Source: Halovulum marinum (lineage in GTDB: Bacteria > Pseudomonadota > Alphaproteobacteria > Rhodobacterales > Rhodobacteraceae). From it: DNA of 64,000 nt. Positions 14,495 to 24,982 of the stretch are shown here, one piece after another. The number at the start of each line of letters is the position of its first letter. Position 1 is the first letter of the stretch. Location of the stretch: positions 1-64,000 of the forward strand of contig NZ_WIND01000005.1 of NCBI RefSeq assembly GCF_009697225.1. The letters run 5' to 3'. The notes under the pieces were generated by a model. That model was not told where the DNA came from. It ran no database searches and saw only the letters and a list, made by a program, of their open reading frames with translations. The position numbers and the translations under genes are program-made.

Positions 14495-15550
14495 TCAGGC
14501 GGCCCGCAGCGCCGTCAGGAAGCCGTCGACCTCGGCCGCGCCGGTCGACCAGCCGCAGACCAGGCGGGCGGCGACCGGCGCGTCGCCGGCGCCCTCCAGC
14601 GCGGCGCCGGCGGGCCACAGGTGATAGCGTGCGCCGGCGGCGCGCAGCGCGCGGTGCCGGTCGGCATGGGCCTCGAAGAACACCATGTTGGCGTCGGGCG
14701 GGTAGACCAGCCGGGTGCCGTCCACCTGCGCCAGCCCCTCGGCCAGCGCGCCGGCGCAGGTGTTGGCGTCGGCGGCCAGCTTCAGCCACAGATCGCCGGC
14801 CAGATAGGCGTCGAACTGCGCCGACAGCACCCGGTACTTCGAGAACAGGTGCCCGGCGCGCTTGCGGCGCAGCTCGAATTCCCAAGCCAGGCCGGGATCG
14901 AAGATCACCACCGCCTCGGCCGCCAGCAGCCCGTTCTTGGTGCCGCCGAAGGACAGCACGTCGACGCCGGCCTTCCAGCTCATCTCGGCCGGGGTGCAGC
15001 CCAGCGAGGCCAGCGCGTTGGCGAAGCGCGCGCCGTCCATATGCACCTTCATGCCGGCGTCCCTGGCCTGCCCGGTCAGCGCGTAGAGCTCGCCCAGCGC
15101 ATAGACGGTGCCGGTCTCGGTCGCCTGGCTGATCGACAGCGGCCCGCGCTGCACCGCGTGCACGAAGCCCTGCCGGCAGCCGGCGATCGCCTGCGCCAGC
15201 GCGCGCCCAGCGATCTTGCCGTTCTCGCCCGGCACGTGGGTCAGCTTGGCGCCGCCGGTGAAGAACTCCGGGGCGCCGCACTCGTCCTCCTCGATGTGGG
15301 CGATCGGGTGGCACAGCACGGTCTGGTACGGCTCGCAGATCGTCGCCAGCCCCAGCGCGTTAGCCGCGGTGCCGGTGGCCACCAGGTAGACCGCCGCCTC
15401 GGGCGCCTCGAAGATCTCGCGGATGCGGTCGCGGACCCGCCCGGTCAGATCGTCGCCGCCGTAGGAGCCGGCGTAGCCGCGGTTGGCCTGCGCCAGCGCC
15501 TCCAGCACCGACGGGTGGGCGGGACCGGAATTGTCGGATTCGAAATGCAT
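14495..15550 (-). CDS. ltaE: Low-specificity L-threonine aldolase
   Basis: PLP enzyme splitting L-threonine or L-allo-threonine to glycine and acetaldehyde. 351 residues. The N-terminal substrate segment FESDNSGPAHPSVLEA is typical, followed by GTAANALG, the PLP-phosphate region DGARFANALASLG, and the Schiff-base lysine in SFGGTKNGLLAAEAV. The C-terminal small domain is complete. The ATG shares one base with the stop codon of the upstream ycgN-like gene (TGATG), so translation is probably coupled. Confidence 0.92.
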   Translation of the reverse strand: MHFESDNSGPAHPSVLEALAQANRGYAGSYGGDDLTGRVRDRIREIFEAPEAAVYLVATGTAANALGLATICEPYQTVLCHPIAHIEEDECGAPEFFTGGAKLTHVPGENGKIAGRALAQAIAGCRQGFVHAVQRGPLSISQATETGTVYALGELYALTGQARDAGMKVHMDGARFANALASLGCTPAEMSWKAGVDVLSFGGTKNGLLAAEAVVIFDPGLAWEFELRRKRAGHLFSKYRVLSAQFDAYLAGDLWLKLAADANTCAGALAEGLAQVDGTRLVYPPDANMVFFEAHADRHRALRAAGARYHLWPAGAALEGAGDAPVAARLVCGWSTGAAEVDGFLTALRAA

Positions 15551-16134
15551 CACTGAAGCCCTTCCACGATGTAATCCTCCAGGTCGTCGTCGTCGACCCG
15601 CTCTTCCGAGACCATGTGCCCGGCCAGCGAGATCCCTGCCTCGCGCACGCTTTCGGCGCGCCCCGAGACCAGCGGGTGCCACGGCTCCAGCGGCCGGCCC
15701 TCGGCGAGCAGCCGGTAGGCGCAGGTCGAGGGCATCCAGTACAGGATCCGCTCCAGCGTCTCGGGGGTGATCACCACGCAGTCGGGCACGATCTTCTTGC
15801 GGTTGGCGTAGTCGGTGCAGCGGCAGCTCTGGCAGTCCAGCAGCTTGCAGGCGACGTTGGTGTACTCGACCTCGCCGGTGTCCTCGAACTCGATCTTGCG
15901 CAGGCAGCACTTGCCGCAGCCGTCGCACAGCGCCTCCCACTCGCGCGGGGTCAGCTGCTCCAGGGGGAAGCGGCGCCAGAACCCCTCGCGGACGCCGTCG
16001 CGCGCGATCGGGTCGCGCTCGACCGGATCGGGCGCGATCGGGTCGGGCGCGTCGGCGCGCGCTTCGGGGGCACGCCGGCCGGTGCGCGGCTTGGAAGCGC
16101 CGCCGCCGGGGCGTTTTGCGGGATCATCGCTCAT
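15550..16134 (-). CDS. YcgN family cysteine-cluster protein
   Basis: 194 residues. Eight or more Cys sit in a conserved pattern: CDGCGKCC near residues 69-76, then CKLLDCQSCRCTDY (about 95-108) and single Cys in IVPDCVVI and STCAYRLL. This matches the UPF0260/YcgN family, which probably binds a metal or Fe-S cluster; its function is unknown. The first 45 residues are Pro/Arg/Asp-rich and look disordered. It overlaps ltaE by one base at TGATG and follows ribF by 42 bp on the same strand. Confidence 0.88.
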   Translation of the reverse strand: MSDDPAKRPGGGASKPRTGRRAPEARADAPDPIAPDPVERDPIARDGVREGFWRRFPLEQLTPREWEALCDGCGKCCLRKIEFEDTGEVEYTNVACKLLDCQSCRCTDYANRKKIVPDCVVITPETLERILYWMPSTCAYRLLAEGRPLEPWHPLVSGRAESVREAGISLAGHMVSEERVDDDDLEDYIVEGLQ

Positions 16135-16176
16135 GAGGCGCAGATACTCCGCAAACGGGGGAAGGGAAAGGGGGCC

Positions 16177-17118
16177 TCAGGCGGTTTCGGCCAGCACCCG
16201 GCGGATCCTGGCCACGTCGTCGTGCATCTGCGCGACCAGCGCCGCGACCCCGTCGAACGCCGCCTCGGGGCGGATGAACTCGACCAGCGCGACCGAGACC
16301 TCGGCGCCGTAGAGATCGCCCTCGAAGTCCAGCACATGGGTTTCCAGGTTCGGCGCGTTGACGCCGAAGGTCGGCCGCACCCCCAGCGAGGCCGCGCCGC
16401 GATAGCTGCCGGCGTGCGGCCCGGTCAGCACGTCGAACAGCACCGCGTAAACGCCGAACCGCGGCAGGTGCAGCCCGGCCATCGACAGGTTGGCGGTGGG
16501 AAAGCCCAGCTCGCGCCCGCGCCGGTCGCCGCGGATCACGGTGCCGTCGATGCGGTGCCAGTGGCCCAGCATCTTCGCCGCGCGGCCCGGATCGCCGTCG
16601 CTCAGCGCCTTGCGGATCGCGGTAGAGGAAAAGTCGGTGTCGTCCTGGCCCAGCAGCGGCGCGATCTCGACGCCGAACCCCAGGTCCGCGCCCAGGCGCT
16701 GCAGCAGCGTCACGTCGCCGGCGCGCCGGTTGCCGAAGCGGAAGTCGGCGCCGACCACGACATGCGCCACGCCCAGCCCGCCGACCAGCACCTCGCGCAC
16801 GAAGCGCTCGGCGGTCAGCGCGGCCATGCCGGCGTCGAACGGCAGCTCGTAAAGCTGGTCGACGCCCAGCTTGTCCAGCCGGTGGGCGCGGGTCTCGGCG
16901 TTCATCAGCCGGAACGGCGGCGCGTCGGGGGCAAAATGGCTGCGCGGATGCGGCTCGAAGGTGACCACGCCCAGCGGCACGTCCAGCCGCGCGGCGGCGG
17001 CGCGGGCGCGGTCGATCACCGCCTGGTGGCCCAGGTGGACGCCGTCGAAATTGCCGATGGCGACGCTGGCGCCCCGGTCCTGCGGATCGAGATCGAGATA
17101 GCGGGAATGGCGTCTCAT
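16177..17118 (-). CDS. ribF: Bifunctional riboflavin kinase / FAD synthetase
   Basis: Phosphorylates riboflavin to FMN and adenylylates FMN to FAD. 313 residues. The N-terminal nucleotidyltransferase domain has GNFDGVHLGH (22-31) and VVGADFRFGNRRAGD; the STAIRKAL segment sits near its end. The C-terminal kinase domain has RGRELGFPTANL and ends with VEFIRPEAAFDG. Length is normal. It sits 34 bp downstream of the maoC-like gene and upstream of the ycgN-like gene on the same strand. Confidence 0.96.
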   Translation of the reverse strand: MRRHSRYLDLDPQDRGASVAIGNFDGVHLGHQAVIDRARAAAARLDVPLGVVTFEPHPRSHFAPDAPPFRLMNAETRAHRLDKLGVDQLYELPFDAGMAALTAERFVREVLVGGLGVAHVVVGADFRFGNRRAGDVTLLQRLGADLGFGVEIAPLLGQDDTDFSSTAIRKALSDGDPGRAAKMLGHWHRIDGTVIRGDRRGRELGFPTANLSMAGLHLPRFGVYAVLFDVLTGPHAGSYRGAASLGVRPTFGVNAPNLETHVLDFEGDLYGAEVSVALVEFIRPEAAFDGVAALVAQMHDDVARIRRVLAETA

Positions 17119-17152
17119 GGCCCCCTTGGGCGGGGCCGGCGCGGCTGGCCCC

Positions 17153-17608
17153 TCAGTCGAACTTGCGGCTGGGCGCGAGCACCAGCGCCTCGCCCTTCAG
17201 GACCTCGGTATCGCCCACGCGGCACAGACAATCAAGCGTGACCCGGCGGCGCGAATGGTCGATCGCGGCGACGGTGACGCTGGCCGTCACCCGGTCGCCG
17301 GGACGCACCGGTGCGAGGAATTTCAGGTCCTGTTTCAGATAGACGCTGCCGTGCCCTGGAAGCTGCTCGCCGATCACCGCCGAGATCAGGCTGGCGGTCA
17401 GCATGCCGTGCGCGACCCGGCCGGCGAAGATCGTGTCGCGGGCATAGGCCTCGTCCAGGTGCACCGGGTTGTGGTCGGTCGAGACCTGCGCGAACAGCGC
17501 GATGTCCTGGTCGGTGACGGTCTTGGAGACCGAGCGGGCCAGCCCGATCTCCAAATCCTCGATGCAGATGGTTCCGCGCGGCAGGTTGTCATGCGGCCTG
17601 TCCAGCAT
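17153..17608 (-). CDS. MaoC-like (R)-specific enoyl-CoA hydratase
   Basis: 151-residue hot-dog-fold protein. The hydratase 2 motif begins at DHNPVHLDEAYA and runs on to FAGRVAHGML; the Asp and His in it are the catalytic pair of PhaJ-type hydratases. The members act on trans-2-enoyl-CoA in fatty acid breakdown or polyhydroxyalkanoate supply. The ATG was chosen for its strong GAGGAGG ribosome site; longer upstream frames have none. A 15-bp motif also found upstream of the asnC gene lies 55 bp before this start, so this gene probably has its own regulated promoter. Confidence 0.85.
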   Translation of the reverse strand: MLDRPHDNLPRGTICIEDLEIGLARSVSKTVTDQDIALFAQVSTDHNPVHLDEAYARDTIFAGRVAHGMLTASLISAVIGEQLPGHGSVYLKQDLKFLAPVRPGDRVTASVTVAAIDHSRRRVTLDCLCRVGDTEVLKGEALVLAPSRKFD

Positions 17609-17662
17609 CGCGCCCTCCTCGGACCGGGTCCGTGCATCCTTGGTAGCAAATCCTGCAGTGCC

Positions 17663-17714
17663 GCGCAAGAATATTTCGGTAACATTATTTCGTAAGTGCA
17701 GCGTATTGCGCAAT
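17663..17714. promoter_or_regulatory. Motif shared with the asnC promoter region; candidate AsnC/Lrp site
   Basis: GCGCAAGAATATTTC at 17663-17677 occurs again at 32079-32093. Read on the minus strand it holds TATTCT, a possible -10 box, followed by TTGCGC. A perfect palindrome ATTGCGCAAT lies at 17705-17714, with a further TTGCGC just beyond. The stretch is AT-rich against a very GC-rich background. Confidence 0.5.
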
Positions 17715-18817
17715 CAGATTGCGCGGCGCGGTTGCCGTTCGTAGAGCAGCCCGGCGTGCGCGATCAGCGCCGCGGCAAGCAGCGGCGCCAGCGGCGCGGT
17801 CACCCGCACCACCATCGAGGCCAGAAAGAGGTTCGCCACCAGCAGCGCCGCGCACACGCCGGCGAAGGGCAGCAGCGCGGGGCGGGCGGCGTCGTTGCGC
17901 AGCGCCGCCAGCAGCAGCAGCAGCGGCACCCCGACGCCGAACAGCACCTTGGTCAGGAACGGCACGAACAGGCCCTTCGCGTGCATGAAGAAATAGCGGA
18001 TCTCGAACTCGCCGCGGCTGACGTCCCAGCCGTAGTTCAGCGACAGCGGATCGCCGCCCAACGCCACGCGCACGGCGACGAACAGGGCCAGCGGTAGCGC
18101 GCCGCCGGCCAGGATCAGCGCCAGCGGGCGGCGGTCGGCGCGCAGCAGTTCGGCCGCGATCAGCACACCCAGCACGATCGAGATCTCCTTGACCAGGATG
18201 CCGGCGCACACCGTCGCCACCAGCGCCAGGAACCGGTGCTGCAGGTAGAACAGCGCCGCCAGCGCGAACACCAGGCCGCTCAGGATGTCGGCCATCACGA
18301 ACGGCGCGGTCATCAGCGTGCCGAAGCTGAACGTCCCGACCGCCGCCAGCGCCAGCGTCACCGGGCTGTCGCGCCGCACGCGCGGCGCGGCGGCGACCAG
18401 CACCGCGAAGGTCGCCAGGATCGCGCCCCAGTTGACCAGCTTGGCGGCGAACGCGGCGGCCTGCAGGCCGCAGCCGCTGCGGATGGTCTCGCAGTCCGAC
18501 AGAAGTGCGGTCAGCCCCTGCACCAGCCAGATGTAGAGCACCCGGAACCGGAACGGCTCGCGGGTTTCCGCGCCGGCGATGCCGACCAGGTAGTCGACGG
18601 CGTCGTCGTAGGCGGCGTTCTGGTACTGCGCGTCGTAGAAATCGGGCGGCAGGTCGAACACCGCCAGCCGCTCGCGCAGGAACGCGTACAGCTCGGCGTT
18701 GCCGCCGATCATCGTGCGCTCGAGCAGGAAATGGTCGGCGAACACGGTGGCGAAACCCAGCTGCACCAGGCACAGCGCCGGGACCAGCGTCCGGAACGAG
18801 CGCAGCGCCGGCGCCAT
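17714..18817 (-). CDS. Polytopic membrane protein of unknown function
   Basis: 367 residues with about nine or ten hydrophobic segments, the first near residues 11-27 (LVPALCLVQLGFATVFA) and the last spanning about 330-355. A soluble loop rich in Asp, Tyr and Ala follows the first helix (FYDAQYQNAAYDDAV). The shape recalls GT-C glycosyltransferases or DUF2029-type integral membrane proteins, but I see no clear DxD or other catalytic motif and do not assign a function. It starts 2 bp after the stop of the HAD phosphatase gene, so the two form an operon. Confidence 0.75.
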   Translation of the reverse strand: MAPALRSFRTLVPALCLVQLGFATVFADHFLLERTMIGGNAELYAFLRERLAVFDLPPDFYDAQYQNAAYDDAVDYLVGIAGAETREPFRFRVLYIWLVQGLTALLSDCETIRSGCGLQAAAFAAKLVNWGAILATFAVLVAAAPRVRRDSPVTLALAAVGTFSFGTLMTAPFVMADILSGLVFALAALFYLQHRFLALVATVCAGILVKEISIVLGVLIAAELLRADRRPLALILAGGALPLALFVAVRVALGGDPLSLNYGWDVSRGEFEIRYFFMHAKGLFVPFLTKVLFGVGVPLLLLLAALRNDAARPALLPFAGVCAALLVANLFLASMVVRVTAPLAPLLAAALIAHAGLLYERQPRRAI

Positions 18818-18819
18818 GC

Positions 18820-19695
18820 TCAGCGCAGCATGCCGATCGCCGCCGTCGGGCTCAGCCTGGCGTCCTCGAGAAAGCCGATCAGCGCCTCTGGGTCGGGCTC
18901 GCCCTTGCGCATGCCGGTCTCGCGCGCCGCCAGCCCGCCGGCGATGAACAGCGTGTCCAGCCCCTCGCCGACGCCGCCGCGGATGTCGGTGTCGATGCCG
19001 TCGCCGATGCACAGGATGTCGGCGTCGCGCACCTCGGCGCCGCGGATCCGCTCGGCGCGCCGCCGCGCCAGCGCGTAGATCGGCGCGTGCGGCTTGCCGA
19101 AATAGTGCGACTCGCCGCCCAGTTCGGTGTACAGCGCCGCCAGCGCGCCGGCGCACCAGATCCGCTGGTCGCCGATGTCGACCACCACGTCGGGGTTGGC
19201 GCACAGCAGCTTCAGCCCGCGCGCCTTGGCCCGCATCAGCGTCAGCTTGTAGTCCCCCGGGGTCTCGGTCCGGTCGTCGCGCAGGCCGGTGCAGATCACC
19301 CCCTCGGCCTGCTCCAGCGGCACCCGCTCGACGTCGATCGGGCTGCCGTCCTCGTGCTCGAAGAACGGCAGGTCGCGCTCGGGGCCGATATGGAACACCT
19401 TCCGTCCGAACAGTCCCGCCGCCATCGCCTGCTGCGCCGCGTCGCCGGACGAGGCGATGTCGTCGTAGCTGTCCGCCGGCGCGCCCAGCCCGGCGATCTG
19501 CGTCTTCACCGTGCGCCGCGGCCGCGGCGAATTGGTCACCAGGATCACCGAGCCGCCGCCGGCGCGGAACCGCTGCAGCGCCGCCGCCGCCTCGGGGAAC
19601 ACCCGCGTGCCGTCGTGCAGGCAGCCCCACAGGTCGCAGTAGAGCACGTCGTACCGGTGGGAGATGTCCTCGAGCGAGGAGACGATCTGGGTCAT
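18820..19695 (-). CDS. HAD superfamily class IIA hydrolase (TIGR01459 type)
   Basis: 291-residue phosphatase of the NagD-like class IIA branch. Motif I is YCDLWGCLHDG (19-29) with nucleophile Asp21, motif II VTNSPRPR, and motif III/IV GDGIDTDIRGG, holding the Mg-binding Asp residues. Between them is the class II cap domain. The DLWG variant is typical of the alphaproteobacterial TIGR01459 group, whose substrate is not established. Start is the ATG giving MTQIVSSLEDISHRYD. It is followed after 2 bp by a membrane protein gene. Confidence 0.88.
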   Translation of the reverse strand: MTQIVSSLEDISHRYDVLYCDLWGCLHDGTRVFPEAAAALQRFRAGGGSVILVTNSPRPRRTVKTQIAGLGAPADSYDDIASSGDAAQQAMAAGLFGRKVFHIGPERDLPFFEHEDGSPIDVERVPLEQAEGVICTGLRDDRTETPGDYKLTLMRAKARGLKLLCANPDVVVDIGDQRIWCAGALAALYTELGGESHYFGKPHAPIYALARRRAERIRGAEVRDADILCIGDGIDTDIRGGVGEGLDTLFIAGGLAARETGMRKGEPDPEALIGFLEDARLSPTAAIGMLR

Positions 19696-19781
19696 GGGGA
19701 AAGAGCCTTCGCGGGAGATGCGCACGGCCCAAGGGATAGTGGCAAAGCCCGCCGCCCGCAACCGAGCCGGCGGGGCGCGGC

Positions 19782-20786
19782 TCAGTCCAGCCGGCGGATC
19801 CGATAGCCGCGCCGCTCCAGCAGCCGCAGCAGCCCGGTGTCGCCGCCCAGGTGCAGCGCGCCGACCGCGACCACGCGCCCGCCGGCGGCCAGCTTCGGCT
19901 CCAGCGTCTCGATCCAGCGCCGGTTGCGGGTGTCCAGCAGCCGCCCGAACAGCGCCGCCGCCATCGCGTCGGCGCGCTCCGGTCCCAGCTCGCGGCGCAA
20001 AGCGGCATGAGCAAAGGCGCGGATCGCCGCGATTTCGCCGCGCAGATACATTTGCCGCGTCGTCTCCAGGTAGTCCTCGGCCAGCGCGAAGGTCGGCAGC
20101 GAGGCGCGCAGCATCTCGACCTGGTCGTCGTAGGGCAGCACGGCGAACAGGTCGAACACGTCCTCGAAGCTTTCCAGCCCGTTGACCGGCACGCCGTGCG
20201 ATTCGGCCAGCGCCTCGATGCGGCGGTCCAGGATCAGCCCGCCAGCGGCCATCTCGGCGACGATGCAGGCCGGGTTCGACAGCGTGACCAGCAGGTACCA
20301 GGGCGCCATCCGTTCGGCCAGCTCGCGGGTCAGGCCGTAATCGGCCAGCAGCGCGACAATCTCGTCGAACTCGGCCGCGGGCAGGTGGTCGCTCAGAAGC
20401 CGCCCGCCTTCGGCCAGGATCCGCCCCGGGTCCATCAGGATCGAGCGCAGCATCCGCTGCTCCTCGGCCAGGGTGACCTCGATCAGCAGTTCCTCGGCCG
20501 CGGCGACCCGGTCGGCCAGCGCCGCCGGCGGCGTCGCCACGGCGTCGTCGGCCAGGTGGATGGTGCCGAACAGCACCGAGCTGGCGCCGTCGCGGGTGAC
20601 CTCCCAGAACCGGCCCTCGCCGTGCGCGGTGGCGCCGGCCTCGGCGGCGATCGCGGCGGCGAACTCCGGCGCCCAGCCGGCGGAGAGGTCGCGCCCCGCG
20701 CAGGCGGCCTCGGCGTCGGCGTCGGCGGCGGCGATGGCGGGCGCCAGCAGCAGTGCGGCCAGGGCCGGAAGAAAACGGCGTCGCAT
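19782..20786 (-). CDS. TraB/GumN family protein, likely exported
   Basis: 334 residues. A signal peptide is likely (MRRRFLPALAALLLAPAIAA then ADA). The family shows two conserved motifs, GTIHL (74-78) near the start and VVAVGALHLGGD near the C-terminus, together with an internal Glu (LLIEVTL); these resemble the putative metal site of TIKI/TraB-type proteases. The substrate is unknown. It lies on the minus strand, divergent from groESL, about 215 bp between starts. Confidence 0.85.
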   Translation of the reverse strand: MRRRFLPALAALLLAPAIAAADADAEAACAGRDLSAGWAPEFAAAIAAEAGATAHGEGRFWEVTRDGASSVLFGTIHLADDAVATPPAALADRVAAAEELLIEVTLAEEQRMLRSILMDPGRILAEGGRLLSDHLPAAEFDEIVALLADYGLTRELAERMAPWYLLVTLSNPACIVAEMAAGGLILDRRIEALAESHGVPVNGLESFEDVFDLFAVLPYDDQVEMLRASLPTFALAEDYLETTRQMYLRGEIAAIRAFAHAALRRELGPERADAMAAALFGRLLDTRNRRWIETLEPKLAAGGRVVAVGALHLGGDTGLLRLLERRGYRIRRLD

Positions 20787-20887
20787 GGGTTGTCCCCCGG
20801 GGGCAGGTTCTCTAGGTCCCTGTTACCTAGTGCGGCGCCGGCTTCGCCGCCACGCGCACGGCATTGCGTGAAGCGGCGCGTGATCCT

Positions 20888-20919
20888 CTTGACACACAAT
20901 CCCGCGATCCTTATTTCGG
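20888..20919 (+). promoter_or_regulatory. groESL promoter (sigma-32, with overlapping sigma-70 match)
   Basis: CTTG (20888-20891), 18 nt, then CTTATTTCGG (20910-20919) fits the published alphaproteobacterial sigma-32 pattern CTTG-N17/18-CYTATNTNNG at every fixed position. Overlapping it, TTGACA (20889-20894), 17 nt and TATTTC (20912-20917) fit sigma-70. Both lie directly upstream of the CIRCE operator. Confidence 0.88.
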
Positions 20920-20924
20920 CGCTG

Positions 20925-20951
20925 TTAGCACTCAAGGGTGGCGAGTGCTAA
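20925..20951 (+). promoter_or_regulatory. CIRCE operator (HrcA binding site)
   Basis: Perfect inverted repeat TTAGCACTC, 9-nt spacer, GAGTGCTAA, about 50 bp before the groES ATG and just after the -10 box. This is the full CIRCE consensus, so HrcA repression of groESL is expected. Confidence 0.97.
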
Positions 20952-21000
20952 GGACTGGGATGCCACCCGGGTTTTGGACTGCTTGAGAGGAGCACTCTCC

Positions 21001-21312
21001 ATGAACTTCACACCTCTGCATGACCGCGTGCTCGTCCGCCGCATCGAGGGCGACGACAAGACCGCCGGCGGCCTGATCATCCCCGACACCGCCAAGGAAA
21101 AGCCGGCCGAAGGCGAGATCATCGCCGTTGGCGCCGGCGCCCGCGACGAGGATGGCGAGCGCATTCCGATGGACGTCAAGGCCGGCGACCGGATCCTGTT
21201 CGGCAAGTGGTCGGGCACCGAGATCAAGCTCGACGGCGAAGACCTGCTGATCATGAAAGAGAGCGACATCCTGGGCGTGCTGGGTGACACCGCCGCCTCC
21301 GCCGCTGCCTGA
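21001..21312 (+). CDS. groES: Co-chaperonin GroES
   Basis: 103-residue lid of the chaperonin folding chamber. It has the family start [14 protein letters not shown], the mobile loop around [19 protein letters not shown] (about residues 16-34) and [20 protein letters not shown] near the C-terminus. Upstream are a sigma-32 promoter and a CIRCE operator, so it should be heat-inducible and HrcA-repressed. groEL follows after 34 bp. Confidence 0.98.
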   Translation: MNFTPLHDRVLVRRIEGDDKTAGGLIIPDTAKEKPAEGEIIAVGAGARDEDGERIPMDVKAGDRILFGKWSGTEIKLDGEDLLIMKESDILGVLGDTAASAAA

Positions 21313-21346
21313 TCCCATCGCTTCCTGACAAACGGAGACTACGCAC

Positions 21347-22990
<1,644 letters not shown>

Positions 22991-23017
22991 TCGCCGCCGC
23001 CTGGCGAAAGACCTGGG

Positions 23018-23043
23018 AAAGGGGGGCTCCGGCCCCCCTTTTT
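23018..23043 (+). terminator. Rho-independent terminator after groEL
   Basis: GGGGGGC pairing with GCCCCCC around loop TCCG, flanked by AAA and TTTTT. It starts 28 bp after the groEL stop. Confidence 0.9.
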
Positions 23044-23151
23044 CGTTGCCGGCCGCGTGCGCGACGGGATCCCGCCGGCGCGACAGGACCCCGGCGGCGT
23101 GCTACAGTCCGCCGTGGCGCATGCCACCGGCCCCCCAGGAAGGACCCGACG

Positions 23152-24330
23152 ATGACACCCGACACCGGCGCCGCGGATCCGCGCGCCCCGTTCGATACCG
23201 CGCTGGCCGACCGGCTGATGGCGGACCGCGGGCTGGACGTTCTGTTGGTCAACTCGGGCCACAACACCCGCTACCTGCTGGGCGGGCACGCGTTCTTCTT
23301 CTTCCAGTCGATGCAGGCGCTGGGCCACAGCCGCTACCTGCCGCTGGTGGTCTATGCCCGCGAGCGCCTCGACGAGGCCGCCTATGTCGGCAGCGCGATG
23401 GAGGCCTGGGACCACGCCCTGCGCCCGTTCTGGATGCCGCATGTGCACACCGTCAGCTTCGGCACGCGCGACGCCGCGCGCTGCGCGGTCGAGCATCTGA
23501 AGGCCACCGGCCGGGACCGCGCGCACATCGGCATCGAGCCCGCGTTCCTGACCGTCGATGCGATGGCGGTGCTGCGCGACGGCCTGCCCGAGGCGCGCTT
23601 CGGCGACGCCACCGGGGTGCTGGAGCGGCTGCGCGCGGTCAAGCGCCCGGACGAGCTGGACCGGCTGAGGCAGGCGTCCGAGCGCATCGTCGAGGCGATG
23701 CAGGCCACCGTCGCCGGCGCCGGGCCGGGCACCGGCAAGGCCGAGATCGTCGAGCGCATGCGCCAGGAGGAGACCCGCCGCGGCCTGCACTTCGACTACT
23801 GCCTGGTGGCGATGGGCGCCGACCGCAACCGCGCGCCGTCGGACCAGCGCTGGCAGCCGGGCGAGGTGCTGTCGATCGATTCGGGCGGCAACCTCGACGG
23901 CTACATCGGCGATCTGTGCCGCATGGCGGTGCTGGGCCCGCCCGACGCCGAGTTGCAGGACCTGCTGGCCGAGGTCGACGCGACGCAGCAGGCGGCGTTC
24001 GCGCAGCTGCGCGCCGGTGCCGCCGGCCGCACGGCGCTGGAGCGCGGCAACGCGGTGCTGGCCGAGGGGCCTAACCGGGCCTGCACCGACCTGGTGATCC
24101 ATGGCATGGGGCTGGTCAGTCACGAGGCGCCGTTCCTGATGTCGAACCGGATGTATGACGGCGAGGACGCCGACGCGCCGCTCGAGGCCGGCATGGTGCT
24201 GTCGGTCGAGACCTCGATGAACCATCCCCGCCGCGGGCTGGTGAAGCTCGAGGACACCGTCGCGCTGACCGCCGACGGCTGCGAGATGTTCGGCGGCGCG
24301 GCGCGCGGCTGGAATGTCGCCGGCAGCTAG
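23152..24330 (+). CDS. M24 family metallopeptidase (Xaa-Pro peptidase type)
   Basis: 392 residues. The N-terminal creatinase-like domain spans about 1-165, the C-terminal pita-bread domain the rest. The five metal ligands are visible: Asp243 and Asp254 in SIDSGGNLDGYIGDLCR, a His in IHGMGLVSHE (317 or 324), Glu353 (SVETSM) and Glu367 (KLEDTV). It may cleave proline peptides or act on a small-molecule amide, as ectoine hydrolase DoeA does; no ectoine genes are nearby, so substrate stays open. The ATG follows AGGAAGGA. Confidence 0.88.
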   Translation: MTPDTGAADPRAPFDTALADRLMADRGLDVLLVNSGHNTRYLLGGHAFFFFQSMQALGHSRYLPLVVYARERLDEAAYVGSAMEAWDHALRPFWMPHVHTVSFGTRDAARCAVEHLKATGRDRAHIGIEPAFLTVDAMAVLRDGLPEARFGDATGVLERLRAVKRPDELDRLRQASERIVEAMQATVAGAGPGTGKAEIVERMRQEETRRGLHFDYCLVAMGADRNRAPSDQRWQPGEVLSIDSGGNLDGYIGDLCRMAVLGPPDAELQDLLAEVDATQQAAFAQLRAGAAGRTALERGNAVLAEGPNRACTDLVIHGMGLVSHEAPFLMSNRMYDGEDADAPLEAGMVLSVETSMNHPRRGLVKLEDTVALTADGCEMFGGAARGWNVAGS

Positions 24331-24370
24331 GCCGCGGCGCGGGCCGGTCGGCCCGTTCAATGTTCCCCGG

Positions 24371-24865
24371 TCAGCGCAGCCCGGTCGCCTCCAGCAGGCC
24401 GCGGCGCTTGGCCTCGTAGTAGTAGCCGCGCGAATACCACCGCACCGCCCGGTCCGGGTTGCCATCGGCCACCAGCCACGCGCCGCGCAGGTATTTCACC
24501 GCGTAGCGAAGATTGGTGCGCGGATCCAGCAGCCCCTCGGCGGGGCCGCGGTAGCCCATGGTCCGCGCGGTCTGCGGGTGGATCTGCATCAGCCCGTAGT
24601 TGGGCCCGTTGCGCGCGCCCGGCCGGTGGCCGCTCTCGCGCAGCACGACGCGCTGCACCAGCGACACCGGCACCTGATACTGTTGCGCCGCGGCGACGAT
24701 CATCGCTCGCAGCTCGGGGGTCTCGTTCGGATGCAGCGGCGCGGTGGCGGCGGCGCTGCGGCTGACCGTCTCGCCGCCGCCGCCGCAGGCGGCCAGCGCC
24801 AGCAGCGCGGCGGCCAGCAGGACGCGGGGAAGAAAGGCAGTGGGCAGGGGCAGGAAACGGCTCAC
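24371..24865 (-). CDS. Lytic transglycosylase-like lipoprotein (SLT domain)
   Basis: 164 residues. The signal sequence ends in lipobox LAAC (Cys27), so it is a predicted lipoprotein facing the periplasm. The SLT/goose-lysozyme-type domain shows VVLRESGHRPGA with catalytic Glu77, GLMQIHP (91-97), LLDPRTNLRYAVKYL and a final Tyr-rich helix (WYSRGYYYEAKR). It would cleave peptidoglycan glycan strands to 1,6-anhydro products. Short for the family: a single catalytic domain without LysM. It converges on the M24 peptidase gene, 40 bp apart. Confidence 0.88.
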   Translation of the reverse strand: MSRFLPLPTAFLPRVLLAAALLALAACGGGGETVSRSAAATAPLHPNETPELRAMIVAAAQQYQVPVSLVQRVVLRESGHRPGARNGPNYGLMQIHPQTARTMGYRGPAEGLLDPRTNLRYAVKYLRGAWLVADGNPDRAVRWYSRGYYYEAKRRGLLEATGLR

Positions 24866-24982
24866 GGGGGCAACTCATCGGCGGCTTGGACTCGGCAGCA
24901 GCCTAGCGCGCCGGGCCGCCGCCGCCCAGCCCCGCCGCCGCGGCCCGCGCCGCAGCCGGCGGACACCTGCCGGGCGGCCGGA

